Shown here in pieces: positions 39,723 to 48,855 of a stretch of DNA of 59,179 bases; within the stretch, counting starts at the first letter, position 1; each line of letters starts with the position of its first letter. Source of the stretch: Candidatus Peregrinibacteria bacterium (GTDB taxonomy: Bacteria; Patescibacteriota; Gracilibacteria; UBA1369); assembly GCA_020851415.1 (NCBI GenBank), contig JADZCU010000062.1:1-59179 (forward strand). The letters are read 5' to 3'. Made by a program: the position numbers and the translations under genes. The notes below the pieces were generated by a model. That model was given only the letters and a program-made list of their open reading frames with translations. It was not told where the DNA came from and ran no database searches.

Positions 39723-40116
39723 TCTGTTGAAAGGGACGTGGGGACAATTTTTGCGTTATGGCGTTTCCGGAGGGGCGGCCTTTCTGGTCTATTTTGTTCT
39801 GCTTTTTGTTTTCACCGAATATCTGTCGTTTCATCATTTATTTTCACTTTTTGTCGCATATGTTTTTTCGATTCTGGTGAACTTTGTGATAAGCAGACTC
39901 TTTGTTTTTAAATCTAAAAATGGGAAAGTTTTTCATGAGGCGGTAAGTTTTTTTGCGGTTGCGATGGTTGGTTTGGTGCTTCAGGGCTTGATTGTTTGGG
40001 TGGGGGTGGAGTTACTGCATACGAACTATTTATTGATGAATGTACTGGCTTCAGGTGCTGTGTATGGTGTAAGTTTTACGCTGAATAAGTTTTTGACTTT
40101 TCGTAATGCTCCCTGA
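39715..40116 (+). CDS. GtrA-family membrane protein
   Basis: A 133-residue four-helix membrane protein. The start FLRYGVSGGAAFLVYFVLLFVF, the central LVNFVISRLFVFKSK and the end VYGVSFTLNKFLTFR are typical of GtrA, often proposed to help translocate lipid-linked sugars. It overlaps the PH-like gene by 8 bp and the glycosyltransferase gene by 11 bp, the usual GtrA-GT2 pairing. Confidence 0.92.
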   Translation: MSNLLKGTWGQFLRYGVSGGAAFLVYFVLLFVFTEYLSFHHLFSLFVAYVFSILVNFVISRLFVFKSKNGKVFHEAVSFFAVAMVGLVLQGLIVWVGVELLHTNYLLMNVLASGAVYGVSFTLNKFLTFRNAP

Positions 40117-40834
40117 AGTTTCGATTATTATTCCGTGCTTGAACGAGGCCGCCACATTGCCGATTGTTATTGAAAAGGCATTGCGCAGTTTTAAGCGACT
40201 TCATCTGAAAGGGGAGGTGGTTGTTGCTGACAACGGTTCGACGGATGGATCTGTGAAAGTTGCTTCCAAGTTTGGTGCCAGGGTTGTTCATTGTTCGCAA
40301 AAAGGTTATGGCAATGCGCTTCGTTGTGGATTTAAGAATGCCAAAGGAAAGTACCTTATTATGGGAGATGCGGACGATTCATACGATTTTTCGCGTATAG
40401 ATAAATTTATTGATGAGTTGAAAAATGGCACTGATCTGGTGATGGGAACCCGATTGAAAGGAACAATTCATAAAGGAGCAATGCCTGCTCTTCACCGCTA
40501 TCTTGGGACTCCGGTATTAACTTTTTTAATAAATATTTTTTTTGGCATTAAAATCAGCGATTGTAATTGCGGCATGAGAGGCTTAACCAGGACGGCTTTC
40601 GATAAACTGCAGATGGTATCTGGCGGGATGGAGTTTGCCTCTGAAATGGTGATAAAAGCGGGTATAAAAAAATTGAAAATCAAGGAAATTCCGATTCATT
40701 TTTATCCGGATAAGAGAGGGAGAAAGCCACATTTGAAGACCTGGAGTGATGGGTGGAGACATTTAAAATTTATTTTCGGATCTCTTTTCTCAAAATCTGT
40801 TTTAGTTCGTGAAGCTAAAAAAAATGGGCGTTAA
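40106..40834 (+). CDS. Glycosyltransferase family 2 (polyprenyl-phosphate sugar synthase-like)
   Basis: A 242-residue GT-A enzyme. The start VSIIIPCLNEAATLPIVIEKAL, the nucleotide-binding VVVADNGSTDGS, the metal-binding DADDSYDFS and FISDCNCGMRGLTRTAF-like acceptor region are those of dolichol/undecaprenyl-phosphate sugar synthases. It has no C-terminal helices of its own; the overlapping gtrA gene probably supplies the membrane partner. It would transfer a hexose to polyprenyl phosphate for surface-polymer synthesis. Confidence 0.88.
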   Translation: MLPEVSIIIPCLNEAATLPIVIEKALRSFKRLHLKGEVVVADNGSTDGSVKVASKFGARVVHCSQKGYGNALRCGFKNAKGKYLIMGDADDSYDFSRIDKFIDELKNGTDLVMGTRLKGTIHKGAMPALHRYLGTPVLTFLINIFFGIKISDCNCGMRGLTRTAFDKLQMVSGGMEFASEMVIKAGIKKLKIKEIPIHFYPDKRGRKPHLKTWSDGWRHLKFIFGSLFSKSVLVREAKKNGR

Positions 40835-42212
40835 AATTGCGTCAGCTATGAAAAAGTTTTTACAAAAAATTCCCAATTGGCTTCAGTGGAGTTTTGTTTT
40901 TATTGCCGGCACACTCATGATGATGTGGCCGGCAATCTATAATGGATTTCCTCTGGTATTTTCCGATACCGGAACTTTTGTTTATACGGCTTTTACTTTT
41001 TTCCCGCCAATGGAGCGGTCGATCGGTTATGGGGTCTTTGTTCGTCTCGCAACGCTGGGAATTTCGCTGTGGGGCGTGGTGCTCGTACAGTCGCTATTAT
41101 TGGTTTATCTGATTATACGGTCGCTGCAATTGTTTTCTCCAAAAATTCCTACCCATGTTGTTTTTTTGGTGCTGCTTACCATCGCGCTTTTGACTCCAGC
41201 TCCCTGGTTTGCGAGTCAGATTATGGCGGACATTTTTGCGCCAATGCTGGTAATGACAACGGGACTTTTTATTTTCGGTGTGATGGGTGTTAAGGAAAAA
41301 GTGGGACTTTTGCTTTTGTTGATTTTTAGTTTGGGTATGCATACCGCCCATGCAATGATACTTCTTTTTACGCTTGCTGCTACGGCAATATTGGCTTATA
41401 GAGTTTTTGTTTCGGCACAACAGGTTCTTGGTTGGTATATGAGAATGGCAATTGTTGCCGGCGCTTTGATTGTGACGGTTATTGGTCTGATGAACATGAA
41501 TTTGAATACTTATGGTCAATTCACTTTAAATCCATCCGGTCATGCTTTTTTGATGGCGAGACTTGCGGAAACCCCTTTGTTAAAAGATTATTTGGTGGAG
41601 AATTGTGTAGTGAACGAATGGAAACTTTGTCAGGCAATTCCTGAACTTCCATACACAAATGTAGAACAGTTTTTGTGGTGGCCCGCTTCGGTTGTGCATA
41701 ATTTTGGATGGCTGGAATCAAAGCCGGAATATGACCGCATTATTCAGGGAATTCTCAGTAATCCGATGCATCTTGGTTATTTTGCTGTGGATAGTTTGGA
41801 CAAGGGGATGCACTTGTTAACTTTTTTTAAGATGGATAGTTTTTATCCGCAAAAAGTTAATTCGCCGCCGTATCGACCTATCAAAAAATATTTCCCTCAG
41901 GAAATAGGATCTTTTACGTCAGCGCGACAGTTTCATGATCAACTCTATTTGCTTCCTGCTGCTGAAATGATTCATTTTATCTCATTTCTTTGGAGCTGCT
42001 TGCTTTTGATTTATGTTGCCTTGAAAGGGTTCGGTTCAAAAACCAGACCTTTTATTGTTCTGATTATCTCAGGGGTGATTGTGAATGCGTTTATAATGGG
42101 GGGACTGTCCGGCGTGTTCGGACGTTATCAGGCGCGCATTTGTTGGTTGATCGTATTTGTTGCTATTGCGGCTTATCTTACCTCGGACAAAAAAGGTGAA
42201 GGTGAATGGTGA
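40824..42212 (+). CDS. Polytopic membrane protein, possibly glycosyltransferase-related
   Basis: A 462-residue protein with about ten hydrophobic helices and an early extracytoplasmic loop PAIYNGFPLVFSDTGTFVY. A helix-rich N-terminal two thirds is followed by a soluble loop (about 250-370) and three further helices. Loops with Asp/Asn near helix 1 recall GT-C glycosyltransferases, but no full signature is seen. It overlaps the GT2 gene by 11 bp, so it is likely the last member of the same surface-sugar unit. I use the ATG at 40824; GTG 40809 and ATG 40848 are alternatives. Confidence 0.7.
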   Translation: MGVKIASAMKKFLQKIPNWLQWSFVFIAGTLMMMWPAIYNGFPLVFSDTGTFVYTAFTFFPPMERSIGYGVFVRLATLGISLWGVVLVQSLLLVYLIIRSLQLFSPKIPTHVVFLVLLTIALLTPAPWFASQIMADIFAPMLVMTTGLFIFGVMGVKEKVGLLLLLIFSLGMHTAHAMILLFTLAATAILAYRVFVSAQQVLGWYMRMAIVAGALIVTVIGLMNMNLNTYGQFTLNPSGHAFLMARLAETPLLKDYLVENCVVNEWKLCQAIPELPYTNVEQFLWWPASVVHNFGWLESKPEYDRIIQGILSNPMHLGYFAVDSLDKGMHLLTFFKMDSFYPQKVNSPPYRPIKKYFPQEIGSFTSARQFHDQLYLLPAAEMIHFISFLWSCLLLIYVALKGFGSKTRPFIVLIISGVIVNAFIMGGLSGVFGRYQARICWLIVFVAIAAYLTSDKKGEGEW

Positions 42213-42215
42213 TAT

Positions 42216-42311
42216 TCATGTGATACCAAATGTGAAGGCACCGTCGCTAAATGCCTCAATGCGATTGGTTCCTTCCAGATTTTTAATGATTTTTTTTGCC
42301 AAGTTCATCAT
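42216..42311 (-). pseudogene. N-terminal remnant of a TMEM175/DUF1211-type channel gene
   Basis: A 31-codon frame reading MMNLAKKIIKNLEGTNRIE then AFSDGAFTFGIT before a TGA. The RIEAFSDG.F motif is the hallmark of helix 1 of the TMEM175 (DUF1211) potassium channels, whose chains normally run on for about 170 residues. Here the frame stops and meets the convergent membrane-protein gene. Only the start of the gene remains. Confidence 0.5.
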
Positions 42312-42340
42312 GAGTTTTTGCCGGCCGCAGGCTGACGGAA

Positions 42341-42700
42341 CTATCGATTTTTTCCGTCATAGAATACCGGTTTCAGGTTTTCTAAATCAATATCATCAAG
42401 GCAGCGCACATTGATGGCTACCATCGGGGTGTCGTTTGGGCCTTTGCCACGACCGAAGGATCTGATACCGCAGGTTTTGCAGAAGAGATGGTGGATTATT
42501 TTTTTGTTGAATTGATAATCAGAAAGATTATCTTCACCGGATTCAAGTTTAAATTGATTTTCTGGAACGAAGGCCAGCCATGTGCCGGTTTTTGCACACA
42601 TGGAGCAGTTGCAATAGATGACCTGTGAAAGATCTGTTGTGACTTCATAACGGACTGCGCCGCAGTGGCAGCCACCTTTGTAAGTTGTTGCTTCAGACAT
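42341..42700 (-). CDS. GFA/CENP-V-type zinc protein
   Basis: A 119-residue cytoplasmic protein of the GFA (glutathione-dependent formaldehyde-activating-like) family. Zinc ligands are CHC (residues about 11-13), CNCSMC (about 30-35) and CKTCGI (about 74-79), the classic spacing of the Mss4-like fold. Its biochemical role in most bacteria is unknown, and glutathione use here is doubtful. The TMEM175 remnant lies just downstream. Confidence 0.9.
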   Translation of the reverse strand: MSEATTYKGGCHCGAVRYEVTTDLSQVIYCNCSMCAKTGTWLAFVPENQFKLESGEDNLSDYQFNKKIIHHLFCKTCGIRSFGRGKGPNDTPMVAINVRCLDDIDLENLKPVFYDGKNR

Positions 42701-42894
42701 TGTGAAATTTAGTTATATAAATACCGGGCAGATGATACACCAGCAGGGAGAAGTAATCGATAGCGTTGGTCGGGAATGTCCGGGTTGCCATCTCATTGTA
42801 TTTCGGGTTGGTCGAACTCTTTTGGGTTTGCAAAAAAACACACAAGATTTTTGTATGATGTGAGTTATAATTATCTGGATATTTATTGTTTTAG

Positions 42895-44202
42895 ATGTTT
42901 AAAAAGAATTTTTGGAGAGCGGTTGTTGTTTTGTTCATTGGAGTGAATGTGGTTTTTGCGCAGGCTGCAACCACTGAACCGGTATGTGATGTTGAGAGGT
43001 TGAAACAATTATCATTGGAAATTATTCAGAGTAATTTGACGGATTGTAAAATTCAGAAAGGGGAAAAATGCTTTGTCGCAGGGACTTTTTGGAATCAGTT
43101 TTGGGTTCGTGATACATCTTATTCATCTTTGATGGGACTTTATAAATTGTATCCGGACGAGTTGAAAAATACTTTTAAGGAACTGGTTTTGATGAATGGT
43201 GATAAGGGTTATCCTGACCAGGATCCCGCTTCGGATTTTGGCAGATTTCCGTATCAGACGGATTCTGTGGTGTGGGTGATTGGGGCTTTTGAATTGGCGA
43301 AACAGACGCACGATGAGGAGTTTCGAAAGTATGTATATGAGGTCGGAAAGAACATGATGGTGAAATGGAAAGTCGCTGAGGATAAACGCGACGGGCTGAT
43401 TTTTGGCGCACCGTCTTTTTTGGATTCCTGGGCATCTTTCCCAAAGGAGTGGAAAGGGAATCCGAAAGTTTTTTTGAAAAACAAATTTTTATCCACAAAT
43501 GTTTTGTGGCTTAGATTCCAGGAGATTTTGTTGTGGGAAGGGAAGTATTTTGGCGATGTTTCCGATACTGATTTTGAAAAAAAGAGTGGAGATTTGCGCA
43601 AGAAAATTCACAACCTGAATGAAAAATTTATCAATAAAGCGGGTGGGTATTATAATTATTATATTGGCAGTACAAGGTATGAAGGTCTTGGTAATGCGCT
43701 GATTCAAAAATTTAAACTGAACAGTTATGCGATTACTCATGTGAAAACGGATGAGTATTTTTATCCGGCACATTATCCGATGTTTGATTTTACAATTCCC
43801 GAAAATTGGTACAGCGATACGGCTCAACATGTCTGGGTGGACCGGTTTGTGGCGATTGTAGACAAAGAGCCTATCGAGGATTTTTGTTTAAAGTACGGGG
43901 AAATTTTGAGTTCTCAAAACGATATTGCGGAGCTTATACAGGATGGCCGTATGTTTGGCGGCAGCAGGCAGTTATGGTCCGCAACAGGTGTGTATTTTTA
44001 TTTGGATGAGTTTGAAAAGCAGGAAACGGAGATTGAGATACTCAATGAAGATGCAGCGAATAATGGTCATGGCGCCGCCGAGGAACAACAAGATTCTGTA
44101 AAAGAGTTTGAGTGGTATTTGTTGGATCAACCTTTGTTGTGGACGCATGATTCTTTGCCAAAAACTCCCAGCTTAATGTTTGGGATGGAAGATTTTCAAT
44201 AA
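42895..44202 (+). CDS. Secreted six-hairpin glycosidase-like protein
   Basis: A 435-residue exported protein. The signal peptide spans residues 1-25 (AVVVLFIGVNVVFAQA). The mature part is a probable (alpha/alpha)6 barrel: CFVAGTFWNQFWVRDTSYSSLM, then GRFPYQTDSVVWVIGAF and NWYSDTAQHVWVDRF, as in six-hairpin glycosidases (GH15/GH78/GH133-like). The acidic residues of VRDTS and QTDS are candidates for substrate binding or catalysis. The specific substrate is not evident. It stands alone; a likely -10 box TATAAT lies about 25 bp upstream. Confidence 0.75.
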   Translation: MFKKNFWRAVVVLFIGVNVVFAQAATTEPVCDVERLKQLSLEIIQSNLTDCKIQKGEKCFVAGTFWNQFWVRDTSYSSLMGLYKLYPDELKNTFKELVLMNGDKGYPDQDPASDFGRFPYQTDSVVWVIGAFELAKQTHDEEFRKYVYEVGKNMMVKWKVAEDKRDGLIFGAPSFLDSWASFPKEWKGNPKVFLKNKFLSTNVLWLRFQEILLWEGKYFGDVSDTDFEKKSGDLRKKIHNLNEKFINKAGGYYNYYIGSTRYEGLGNALIQKFKLNSYAITHVKTDEYFYPAHYPMFDFTIPENWYSDTAQHVWVDRFVAIVDKEPIEDFCLKYGEILSSQNDIAELIQDGRMFGGSRQLWSATGVYFYLDEFEKQETEIEILNEDAANNGHGAAEEQQDSVKEFEWYLLDQPLLWTHDSLPKTPSLMFGMEDFQ

Positions 44203-44294
44203 AAAATACGGTGGTATGTGTTAGTTTTTGTCGACGAATTTGTCAAATACGTGTGTTATACTGAGTGGACGCTTTAGATATTGATTTTTTCAGA

Positions 44295-44969
44295 ATGTCA
44301 GACCAAAATCCAAATATTTCGCAGTTACAGGAGGTTTTTGATAAGTACAATGTTGTTGCGGCTGAAGGCAAGATAGAGGAAGCGCTTAAATTTCGTTCGG
44401 CTAAGATAAATGAAGGGGCTGTTGAGTTTATGAAAGATGAAGAAGGTAAGAATATGACTTTATCTATGATGAAATCGATGGCGCCTGTTTCTTATGTTGT
44501 TGATCATGTGGATAACAAAAAAAGTGGTGAAGTGAGTGTGAATTGTACCGGTACATTTATTTCCGGTGATCCTGATGATCATGGGAAAAAGGTTCGCGTA
44601 GAGTTTGAACTTATTTTCTTACAAGAAAATGATGCCTGGAAATTGGGAGATTTCATTTTGCACAATGATCCGGATAAGATTGAACGCTCAGCGAATCAGA
44701 GTTTTGAATCTGAAGATAACTATGATGCGGGAGCAAATACCTCAATGGGCGGACGCGTGATTTCTGTTACTTTTGATATTGATCACACAATGGTTGTTGT
44801 ACGGGTTACAAATCAGGAGGTTTTAGTTACACTTCCAAATAAGGAAGCTTTGGAGAAGGCTGGTTTTACAACAGATCAACTGGCTCCATGGTCTTATATA
44901 GAGGTGACGGGATATCCTCATAAAACCGATTCTTTGAAGGTTTGGGGGACATGTTCAATATATGATTGA
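44295..44969 (+). CDS. Hypothetical acidic protein
   Basis: A 224-residue cytoplasmic protein of no known family. The N-terminal half resembles an NTF2/lumazine-like small barrel (LQEVFDKYNVVAAEGKIEEALKF then VEFELIFLQENDAWKLGDFIL). The C-terminal half is a separate beta-rich domain (MVVVRVTNQEVLVTLPNKEAL, WSYIEVTGYPHKTDSLKVWG). The ATG at 44295 is used because a TATACT box lies at 44257-44262, making the earlier GTG at 44265 too close to the start of the RNA. Confidence 0.65.
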   Translation: MSDQNPNISQLQEVFDKYNVVAAEGKIEEALKFRSAKINEGAVEFMKDEEGKNMTLSMMKSMAPVSYVVDHVDNKKSGEVSVNCTGTFISGDPDDHGKKVRVEFELIFLQENDAWKLGDFILHNDPDKIERSANQSFESEDNYDAGANTSMGGRVISVTFDIDHTMVVVRVTNQEVLVTLPNKEALEKAGFTTDQLAPWSYIEVTGYPHKTDSLKVWGTCSIYD

Positions 44970-45075
44970 AGCTTAAGGGTGGATTTTTGAGCTTAAACAC
45001 TTTTTAAAAAGTAATTGGTTACCTGGGAGGCCGGTATGCGCTATACTTGCCTTCCAGTTTTACTAATTTGTCGTT

Positions 45076-47295
45076 GTGAGGGATGTTTTGAAGAAATATT
45101 TTGGGTATGAAGAGTTTCGTCCGCTGCAGGAGGAGATTATTGAAAATGTTTTGGCCAAAAAGGATACTTTGGTGATTATGCCAACAGGTGGTGGAAAGTC
45201 TTTGTGTTACCAGTTGCCGGCGATTCAACTTGAAGGATTAACTTTGGTTATTTCTCCATTGATTGCATTGATGAAAGATCAGGTGGATACGTTGAAAGCG
45301 AACGGTGTTTCAGCAGAATTTATTAATAGTTCATTGCAGCCGGAAGAGATTTATGAGATTCAGGATCGGGCACGAAACGGAGAGTTGAAAATTTTATATG
45401 TTGCTCCCGAGCGTTTGTCCGTTGATTCTTTTGGGCAGTTTTTGAAAAAGGTGAATGTGCAGTTGATAGCGATTGATGAGGCGCATTGTATTTCTGAATG
45501 GGGTCATGATTTCCGTCCGGAATATAGGAATTTGAAAAAATTAAGGAATGATTTTCCCGATGTTCCGGTGATTGCTTTAACCGCTACGGCAACGATAAAA
45601 GTCCGCAGGGATATTGTTGAACAGTTGCATCTGCAAGATGCGAAAATATTTTTGAGGAGTTTTAACCGGGAGAATTTGACGTATTTTGTTCAGCCGAAAA
45701 AAGGTGTGTTTGATCAGTTGATGGTCCTACTCGAAAAACATAGAGACCAGTCGGTTATTATTTATTGTTCTTCAAGAAATACCACCGAAGAGTTGGCTTA
45801 TGATCTGCGAAAGGAGAAGTTTAACGCGTCGGCGTACCATGCCGGTTTGGATCAACAAAAAAGATCTTCCACGCAGGAGAAGTTTATACGTGATGAGATC
45901 AATATTATTGTGGCGACGATAGCTTTTGGTATGGGTATTGATAAGCCGGATGTTCGTCTTGTGGTGCATTATGATTTGCCGAAGAGTTTGGAAGGTTATT
46001 ATCAGGAAACCGGACGTGCCGGACGTGATGGACTTGCCAGTGAATGTGTTCTGTTTTATTCGTACGGGGATAAGATGAAACAGGATTATTTCATTCGTCA
46101 GATCACCCAGGAAAATGAGCGATTAATGGCTGAACAAAAGCTGGATCAGGTGATTGAGTTTTGTGAATTGCAGCACTGTCGAAGAGGTTATCTGTTGAAA
46201 TATTTTGGTGAAGTTTGGGACACCGTTAACTGTGCAAATTGTGATTCCTGCATGACGCCAAAAGAGGAAATTGATGCTACAGAAATTAGTTATAAGATTT
46301 TATCGGCTGTTATTCGAACCGGTGAGCGTTTTGGTGCGAACCATGTTGTGGATGTGCTTTTGGGGAAAGGGACTAAAAAGGTAAAAGAGCTTGGGCATGA
46401 CGATCTGCCGGTTTTTGGCGTGGAGAAACATTATGAAAAAGAGGAGATTCGTCATTTTATTACGGCTTTGCTTTCGCTTGGTTTTTTAGCGAAAAATGAT
46501 GGACAATATCCAACGCTTCGAGTGAGTGATTTGGGTAAAGAGTCGTTAAAATATCGTCAGAAAATATTTTTATCCAAACCAAAAAATGTAAAAATTGCCG
46601 GAACCAAGAAACAAACCGGTGATTTGGATTTTGACCAGGAGCTGTTTAATAAACTCAAAATTTTCAGAAAGGAGCTCGCGGATCAAAAGAATGTTCCACC
46701 GTTTGTTATTTTCAGTGATGTTCCTTTGCGAGAGATGTCACATTATTTCCCTCAATCTTTGGAGAGTTTTGCCAGAATTACCGGTGTTGGAGCCATGAAA
46801 CTTACTCAGTATGGGGAGCAGTTTTTGAATATAATTCAGGATTACGCGCGTATTGCAGGTAAGGAGGAGATTGTTATTCCGCAGCGCCAAAAAGATATGA
46901 AAGCGGGAAGTTCGTTTGAAAGAAAAGCCCAGAGTGGTAAGTTGAATGATTCCGCTTCAACTGAAAGAAAGTCACAAAGTTCGGGAACAACATTTCAAAA
47001 AACCAAAGAACTGTTTTTACAAAAACTTACTTTGGTTGAGATTGCCGAACAAAGGGGATTGAATCCGGGAACGGTTTTGACCCACTTGGAAACTTTGATT
47101 GAAGACGGTGAACAGATTGATATTGAGCACTTAGCTTTGGAGCCCGGACGATTGAGGCAAATTCGCTCTGCGTTTAAAGAGGCCGGAGGTTTTACGCTTA
47201 CGCCTGTGCGAAAAATTTTGGGTGAAAGTTTTACTTACGAGGAGCTCCGACTGGCGAGAGTTTTTATTCAGATGGAAAAAAGAGTTTCAATGTAA
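45076..47295 (+). CDS. recQ: ATP-dependent DNA helicase RecQ
   Basis: A 739-residue 3'-5' DNA helicase for recombination and repair. Start FGYEEFRPLQEEII, Walker A PTGGGKSLC, Walker B DEAHCISEWGHDFRPEY and motif VI YQETGRAGRDG are complete. The zinc-binding domain has Cys in CELQHCRRG and CANCDSC. A winged-helix region and an HRDC domain (FRKELADQKNVPPFVIFSD) follow, then a C-terminal helix-turn-helix extension (TLVEIAEQRGLNPGTVLTHL), as in Gram-positive RecQ. It starts with GTG at 45076, without a Shine-Dalgarno. Confidence 0.96.
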   Translation: MRDVLKKYFGYEEFRPLQEEIIENVLAKKDTLVIMPTGGGKSLCYQLPAIQLEGLTLVISPLIALMKDQVDTLKANGVSAEFINSSLQPEEIYEIQDRARNGELKILYVAPERLSVDSFGQFLKKVNVQLIAIDEAHCISEWGHDFRPEYRNLKKLRNDFPDVPVIALTATATIKVRRDIVEQLHLQDAKIFLRSFNRENLTYFVQPKKGVFDQLMVLLEKHRDQSVIIYCSSRNTTEELAYDLRKEKFNASAYHAGLDQQKRSSTQEKFIRDEINIIVATIAFGMGIDKPDVRLVVHYDLPKSLEGYYQETGRAGRDGLASECVLFYSYGDKMKQDYFIRQITQENERLMAEQKLDQVIEFCELQHCRRGYLLKYFGEVWDTVNCANCDSCMTPKEEIDATEISYKILSAVIRTGERFGANHVVDVLLGKGTKKVKELGHDDLPVFGVEKHYEKEEIRHFITALLSLGFLAKNDGQYPTLRVSDLGKESLKYRQKIFLSKPKNVKIAGTKKQTGDLDFDQELFNKLKIFRKELADQKNVPPFVIFSDVPLREMSHYFPQSLESFARITGVGAMKLTQYGEQFLNIIQDYARIAGKEEIVIPQRQKDMKAGSSFERKAQSGKLNDSASTERKSQSSGTTFQKTKELFLQKLTLVEIAEQRGLNPGTVLTHLETLIEDGEQIDIEHLALEPGRLRQIRSAFKEAGGFTLTPVRKILGESFTYEELRLARVFIQMEKRVSM

Positions 47296-47372
47296 ATGTT
47301 GTTTTTGCTGTTTGATTCGAAATTGAATCTATCCTATTTTGAGGTGGGAGATGTATTTATTGAATTTTTTTT

Positions 47373-48047
47373 ATGGAGCAATACTTGGGTGATCTTGAGA
47401 AAACCAAAAATCTTTCTGAACTTTTTGCGGTACCAAAAGAAGCAAGAGATGATAAGTGGAAAGAGAAGTTTTTAGCAAATGTGGATGCTGCAAGTTTCCG
47501 TTGTACGGATCAGCAAATTATTCTTGGCCCGGATGGGTTTATGTACGCTGCGTTGTATTTACCTGAACCAAATAAGGAGTTTCAGTGTTTTGTTGTGAAG
47601 CATATGAAGGACGATTTTTTGTTGGATAAGGGGATTGGGGTGGTTATTTGCCCGGGCGAGAACTCAGCGGAATGGGTTTTTTCTTATGGTGATATTTTGA
47701 ATTATCATTTGTGTGGGAAGTTTTACACTCCGGAAGACCATGAAAATGCGCCCGCCTCTGATGATGAGGCTGACAAGGTTTTGATTGGTCAACCAGCGGA
47801 AGATTATTTCCCAAAAGTTGCCAGAGATGTGCTCCGAAGATATTTGGCGGCTCAGGGTGTTGCGGATCCGAAGATACTTTTGATGGTGAGAGGCGGGGTG
47901 AAGGAACTGGTTTTCAATATGACCGCGGAGATGTTTGAATCACCACAGAAGTATGAAGATGTTATGAATAGGATAAGCTGGTTCCTGCCTCGACAGTATG
48001 TTTATTCGTCCGGAGCGGGGATGGAGGGGGCGCTTATGCCTTTGTAG
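47373..48047 (+). CDS. Hypothetical protein
   Basis: A 224-residue soluble protein of no recognised family. It has mixed alpha/beta composition with segments QIILGPDGFMYAALYLPEP, IGVVICPGENSAEWVFSYGD and VLRRYLAAQGVADPKILLMV. A run of acidic residues (ASDDEADK) lies near the middle. The C-terminus ends 17 bp before the tRNA-Trp gene, which is on the other strand. No membrane or signal segments are seen. Confidence 0.65.
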   Translation: MEQYLGDLEKTKNLSELFAVPKEARDDKWKEKFLANVDAASFRCTDQQIILGPDGFMYAALYLPEPNKEFQCFVVKHMKDDFLLDKGIGVVICPGENSAEWVFSYGDILNYHLCGKFYTPEDHENAPASDDEADKVLIGQPAEDYFPKVARDVLRRYLAAQGVADPKILLMVRGGVKELVFNMTAEMFESPQKYEDVMNRISWFLPRQYVYSSGAGMEGALMPL

Positions 48048-48064
48048 ACGGCAATTTGAGTGTT

Positions 48065-48138
48065 TGGCAGGGCCAGTAGGAATCGAACCAACGTTTTCCG
48101 TTTTGGAGACGGACGTTCTACCTCTGAACTATGGCCCT
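48065..48138 (-). tRNA. tRNA-Trp (anticodon CCA)
   Basis: 74 nt on the minus strand with encoded CCA end, acceptor stem AGGGCCA/TGGCCCT, T loop GGTTCGATT and anticodon stem TCCGT/ACGGA around CTCCAAA, giving anticodon CCA. The protein gene upstream on the same strand runs 21 bp into the tRNA. Confidence 0.94.
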
Positions 48139-48792
48139 AAGTTTACCGATCGCATGGTATATTGCGTCCAGTTTTCTTGCAACCTCTGCTGAGTTATAAT
48201 TGATTGCTATGCATCCTTGGTAGTTTTCTCGTATTCTGCTTTTGTTGGTTTTCTTAAAATACGTTTTATTAAATTGTGCAGTGGGGATACCTGTTGTTTT
48301 TGACCAAAAAAGTCGTTGTTGATCTTCATCATGATAGTTGTGGAGATGCATTAGTGCTCGAAATCGCTTTTCCTCAATTTGAAAGCCATTTCTTAGGCAA
48401 TAGAGGAAAGTTTTTATAAGCTTTGGATCCGAATTTGTTAGTGTCGTTTTAGATAGCGACCTTTTACCGCCTTCACACCAAAAAATTATTGCTGCGACAG
48501 TTTGTAGTAAATTCTTATCTTTGAAATTTAATGAAGATAGTATTTTTTGAGCATCTATTGATCTTAATTTAGCGGTTTTTAACTTTTTAATTAGTAGACT
48601 TTGTTGAGCTCTTTTTAACCCTTTTTTTGAATTTATTGTTAAATTTTTTAGTTGGCTGGCAGAAATTTTTATGTTTTTTGTCCATAAATATGCTGTGCTC
48701 TTAGCAATATTTAACTTCTTAGAGATTGCAAGATATGAGTTTCCTGACTTTCTTAAATCTTGGGCTGTTTTTTCAGTATCTTTATTGTGCAT
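48118..48792 (-). CDS. HTH protein with LAGLIDADG-like domain, ending inside tRNA-Trp
   Basis: A 224-residue protein. An N-terminal helix-turn-helix (GNSYLAISKKLNIAKSTAYLWT, residues about 17-38) is followed by a basic stretch. A domain follows whose helix LLQTVAAIIFWCEGGKRS, then LTNSDPKLIKTFLYCL and FRALMHLHNYHDED, recalls one half of a LAGLIDADG homing-endonuclease fold. The gene is more AT-rich than its neighbours. Its last seven codons and the stop (RAIVQR*) are encoded by the tRNA-Trp 5' end itself, an unusual overlap that suggests insertion next to the tRNA. The function is uncertain. Confidence 0.75.
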   Translation of the reverse strand: MHNKDTEKTAQDLRKSGNSYLAISKKLNIAKSTAYLWTKNIKISASQLKNLTINSKKGLKRAQQSLLIKKLKTAKLRSIDAQKILSSLNFKDKNLLQTVAAIIFWCEGGKRSLSKTTLTNSDPKLIKTFLYCLRNGFQIEEKRFRALMHLHNYHDEDQQRLFWSKTTGIPTAQFNKTYFKKTNKSRIRENYQGCIAINYNSAEVARKLDAIYHAIGKLRAIVQR

Positions 48793-48855
48793 ATGAAAAT
48801 AAAACTACTATGTTAGTTTACATAAATATTACAGCAGATTCAATTAAATACTGCG

